This document shows positions 14,145-15,095 of a DNA stretch of 15,095 nt, in pieces. Position 1 is the stretch's first letter; each line of letters begins with the position of its first letter. The notes beneath the pieces were generated by a model. That model was not told the DNA's origin. It ran no database searches and saw only the letters and a program-made list of their open reading frames with translations. Both the position numbers and the translations under genes were made by a program. The DNA lies in assembly GCA_018691995.1 (NCBI GenBank), contig JABHJM010000013.1:1-15095 (forward strand), given 5' to 3'. This DNA is from Candidatus Iainarchaeum sp. GTDB taxonomy: Archaea; Iainarchaeota; Iainarchaeia; Iainarchaeales; JAAZKV01.

Positions 14145-14678
14145 TTATATTTCTTTTGCAATCTTTCGAGTTATAAATAGTTTAGAAACTTTTTTTGGAA
14201 GTTCAACTTTATCTCCTTTTGAAAAAGGACCATATTCTTTCATATCAGTTCCAACAAAAGTAGGAACGTCTTTGAGAATTTCAACTTCAACTAGAGTTTT
14301 TGCTTTTTCTTTTTCTCCAAATAATTCTTTATACAATCCTGAATGATCATTTAATACTTTTAACATTTTTTTATAAACCTCAAGTTCTTGTGAAGCCATT
14401 TTTGTCTCTTCAACATCCCCTGTGTGTGAAGCGATTAATGCTTTATTTAAAATCTTTTTTTCTCGGAGTAGAAATATTTCTTCAACAATTCTTTTTAGAT
14501 TTGTAAAAGCTCTTGCATCAGATGATGAAAAGTTTTTTAGAGAGGCTAAATAGTTCTTTTTTTCTTCTTCAACAAATGTTTCAATTGAATCAATAAAATC
14601 ATCTTCAACTTCAACAAGTTTCGAAGTGTTTTTTTCTAATCTATGAATTCTTCTTAGCTCATCAAAATCAACATTCAC
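14145..14678 (-). CDS. GINS complex subunit, Gins51 (Gins15) type
   Basis: Subunit of GINS, which joins MCM and the Cdc45/GAN homologue in the archaeal replicative helicase. The 177-residue protein has an alpha-helical A domain first (about 1-115) and a small beta-rich B domain last (about 128-175; VEILKDVPTFVGTD, then KEYGPFSKGDKVELP and KLFITRKIA). This A-then-B order and the C-terminal motif identify the Gins51 class rather than Gins23. The start is GTG at 14678, since AGGTGA precedes it by six bases and no in-frame ATG is nearby. The binding site begins within the stop codon of priS, so the two are probably co-transcribed and translationally coupled. No Gins23 gene is present here; many archaea manage with a Gins51 homotetramer. 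Confidence 0.88.
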   Translation of the reverse strand: MNVDFDELRRIHRLEKNTSKLVEVEDDFIDSIETFVEEEKKNYLASLKNFSSSDARAFTNLKRIVEEIFLLREKKILNKALIASHTGDVEETKMASQELEVYKKMLKVLNDHSGLYKELFGEKEKAKTLVEVEILKDVPTFVGTDMKEYGPFSKGDKVELPKKVSKLFITRKIAKEI

Positions 14679-14688
14679 TTTTTCTCAC

Positions 14689-15095
14689 CTAAATTAATTT
14701 GGCTCCTTTTCCAAGTAAATATATTGCTGCAAATAAAGGCAACTCAATTTCTTCTTCTTCATAGGGTCCAAATGATTCTCCTTTCAATGAAAATTTAGGG
14801 GCTTTCTTAATAAAAAGCCTTACCCTTTCGCTTCCAAAAACTACTGCTTCTTTGTGTGGGTCAAACTCTTTTAATTTTTCTACTAAAATAGTTTTTGCTA
14901 AAAACCCTGTTGTCCCATGTAAAGTTTGAGGCACACGAATAATTTTGTGCATATCAATACTTGTTTGTCTATCGATTGGACTCATTTGTTCTTGGGCAAC
15001 ACTCTCTAAAACTTTTGTCCAAAAACCTTTGCTTTTTCTTGGACTTAGTGGTAACAAATATCCTTTTTTAAATGTTTTTAGAAGTTCTTCTTTTG
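14689..15095 (-). CDS. priS: DNA primase small (catalytic) subunit PriS, C-terminal part
   Basis: Catalytic subunit of the archaeal/eukaryotic-type primase, which makes primers for DNA replication. Only the last 134 complete codons are in the window; the frame is open through base 15095, so the N-terminal two thirds, including the DxD catalytic pair, lies beyond. Identification rests on the strongly conserved block around 14902-14980: SIDMHKIIRVPQTLHGTTGF, equivalent to the family pattern DxHRLIRxPxSLHGxTG, whose Arg and His line the nucleotide site. The remainder is a beta-rich C-terminal region ending in a hydrophobic helix. A fusion to PriL, known in some DPANN archaea, would have to be N-terminal here because the protein ends just before gins. 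The priS-gins pairing is typical of archaea. Confidence 0.85.
   Translation of the reverse strand, partial: KEELLKTFKKGYLLPLSPRKSKGFWTKVLESVAQEQMSPIDRQTSIDMHKIIRVPQTLHGTTGFLAKTILVEKLKEFDPHKEAVVFGSERVRLFIKKAPKFSLKGESFGPYEEEEIELPLFAAIYLLGKGAKLI

Noticed and set aside
14101..14346. Plus-strand small gene starting near 14116
   Set aside because: Nearly all of it is antisense to the GINS gene, with no binding site and no recognisable product.
1..15095. CRISPR array, insertion sequence, phage or defence system
   Set aside because: No regularly spaced repeats, transposase, integrase, nuclease or defence-like gene is seen. All genes fit core archaeal or surface functions.

Overview
The window is a compact, AT-rich archaeal chromosome segment. 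The archaeal signature is clear: Dph2, aRF1 with the NIKS and GGQ motifs, archaeal TruD, aIF2-alpha, a GINS subunit, a primase small-subunit tail, a PAC2-family protein, a methanogen-like S-layer precursor, TATA-box promoters and GGTGA-type ribosome binding sites. The small genes, stripped-down gene order and low G+C point to a DPANN archaeon of the Pacearchaeota/Woesearchaeota kind. That placement is inference; no rRNA is present to settle it.

Layout. 1-4841 is mainly translation and nucleotide metabolism: the end of dph2 (+), an orphan EF1A-domain-II protein and a UMP kinase with serine-rich and charged tails (both -), then an aRF1-truD operon (+). 4838-7596 is a membrane block on the minus strand: a GT4-family phospho-sugar transferase, a UPF0104/flippase-like membrane protein, and a membrane-anchored protein with a lysine-rich tail. 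7692-10796 holds a large S-layer precursor with a hairpin terminator at its 3' end and a 400-bp upstream region rich in dyad symmetries. 10796-11428 is a winged-helix protein. 11532-12454 is a BofA-like membrane protein followed by a family-4-like uracil-DNA glycosylase with no cysteines. 12466-15095 (-) is priS-gins-aIF2alpha-PAC2, a version of the archaeal replication/translation neighbourhood that lacks the usual L44e, S27e and Nop10 genes.

How the parts relate. The sugar transferase, flippase-like protein and S-layer protein (which carries N-glycosylation sequons) could form a cell-surface glycosylation set. The winged-helix gene lies directly upstream of the S-layer gene on the same strand and is a plausible local regulator. 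Promoter-proximal genes mostly have a TATA element centred about 27 bp before the start codon, which predicts leaderless transcripts. Genes inside operons use GTGA-type ribosome binding sites. The S-layer gene is the exception, with a predicted leader of about 80 nt and the strongest ribosome binding site in the window.

No tRNA, rRNA, CRISPR array, transposon or phage gene was recognised. The least expected items are the Fe-S-less glycosylase, the orphan EF1A domain II, the S-layer regulatory region and the leaderless promoter spacing.
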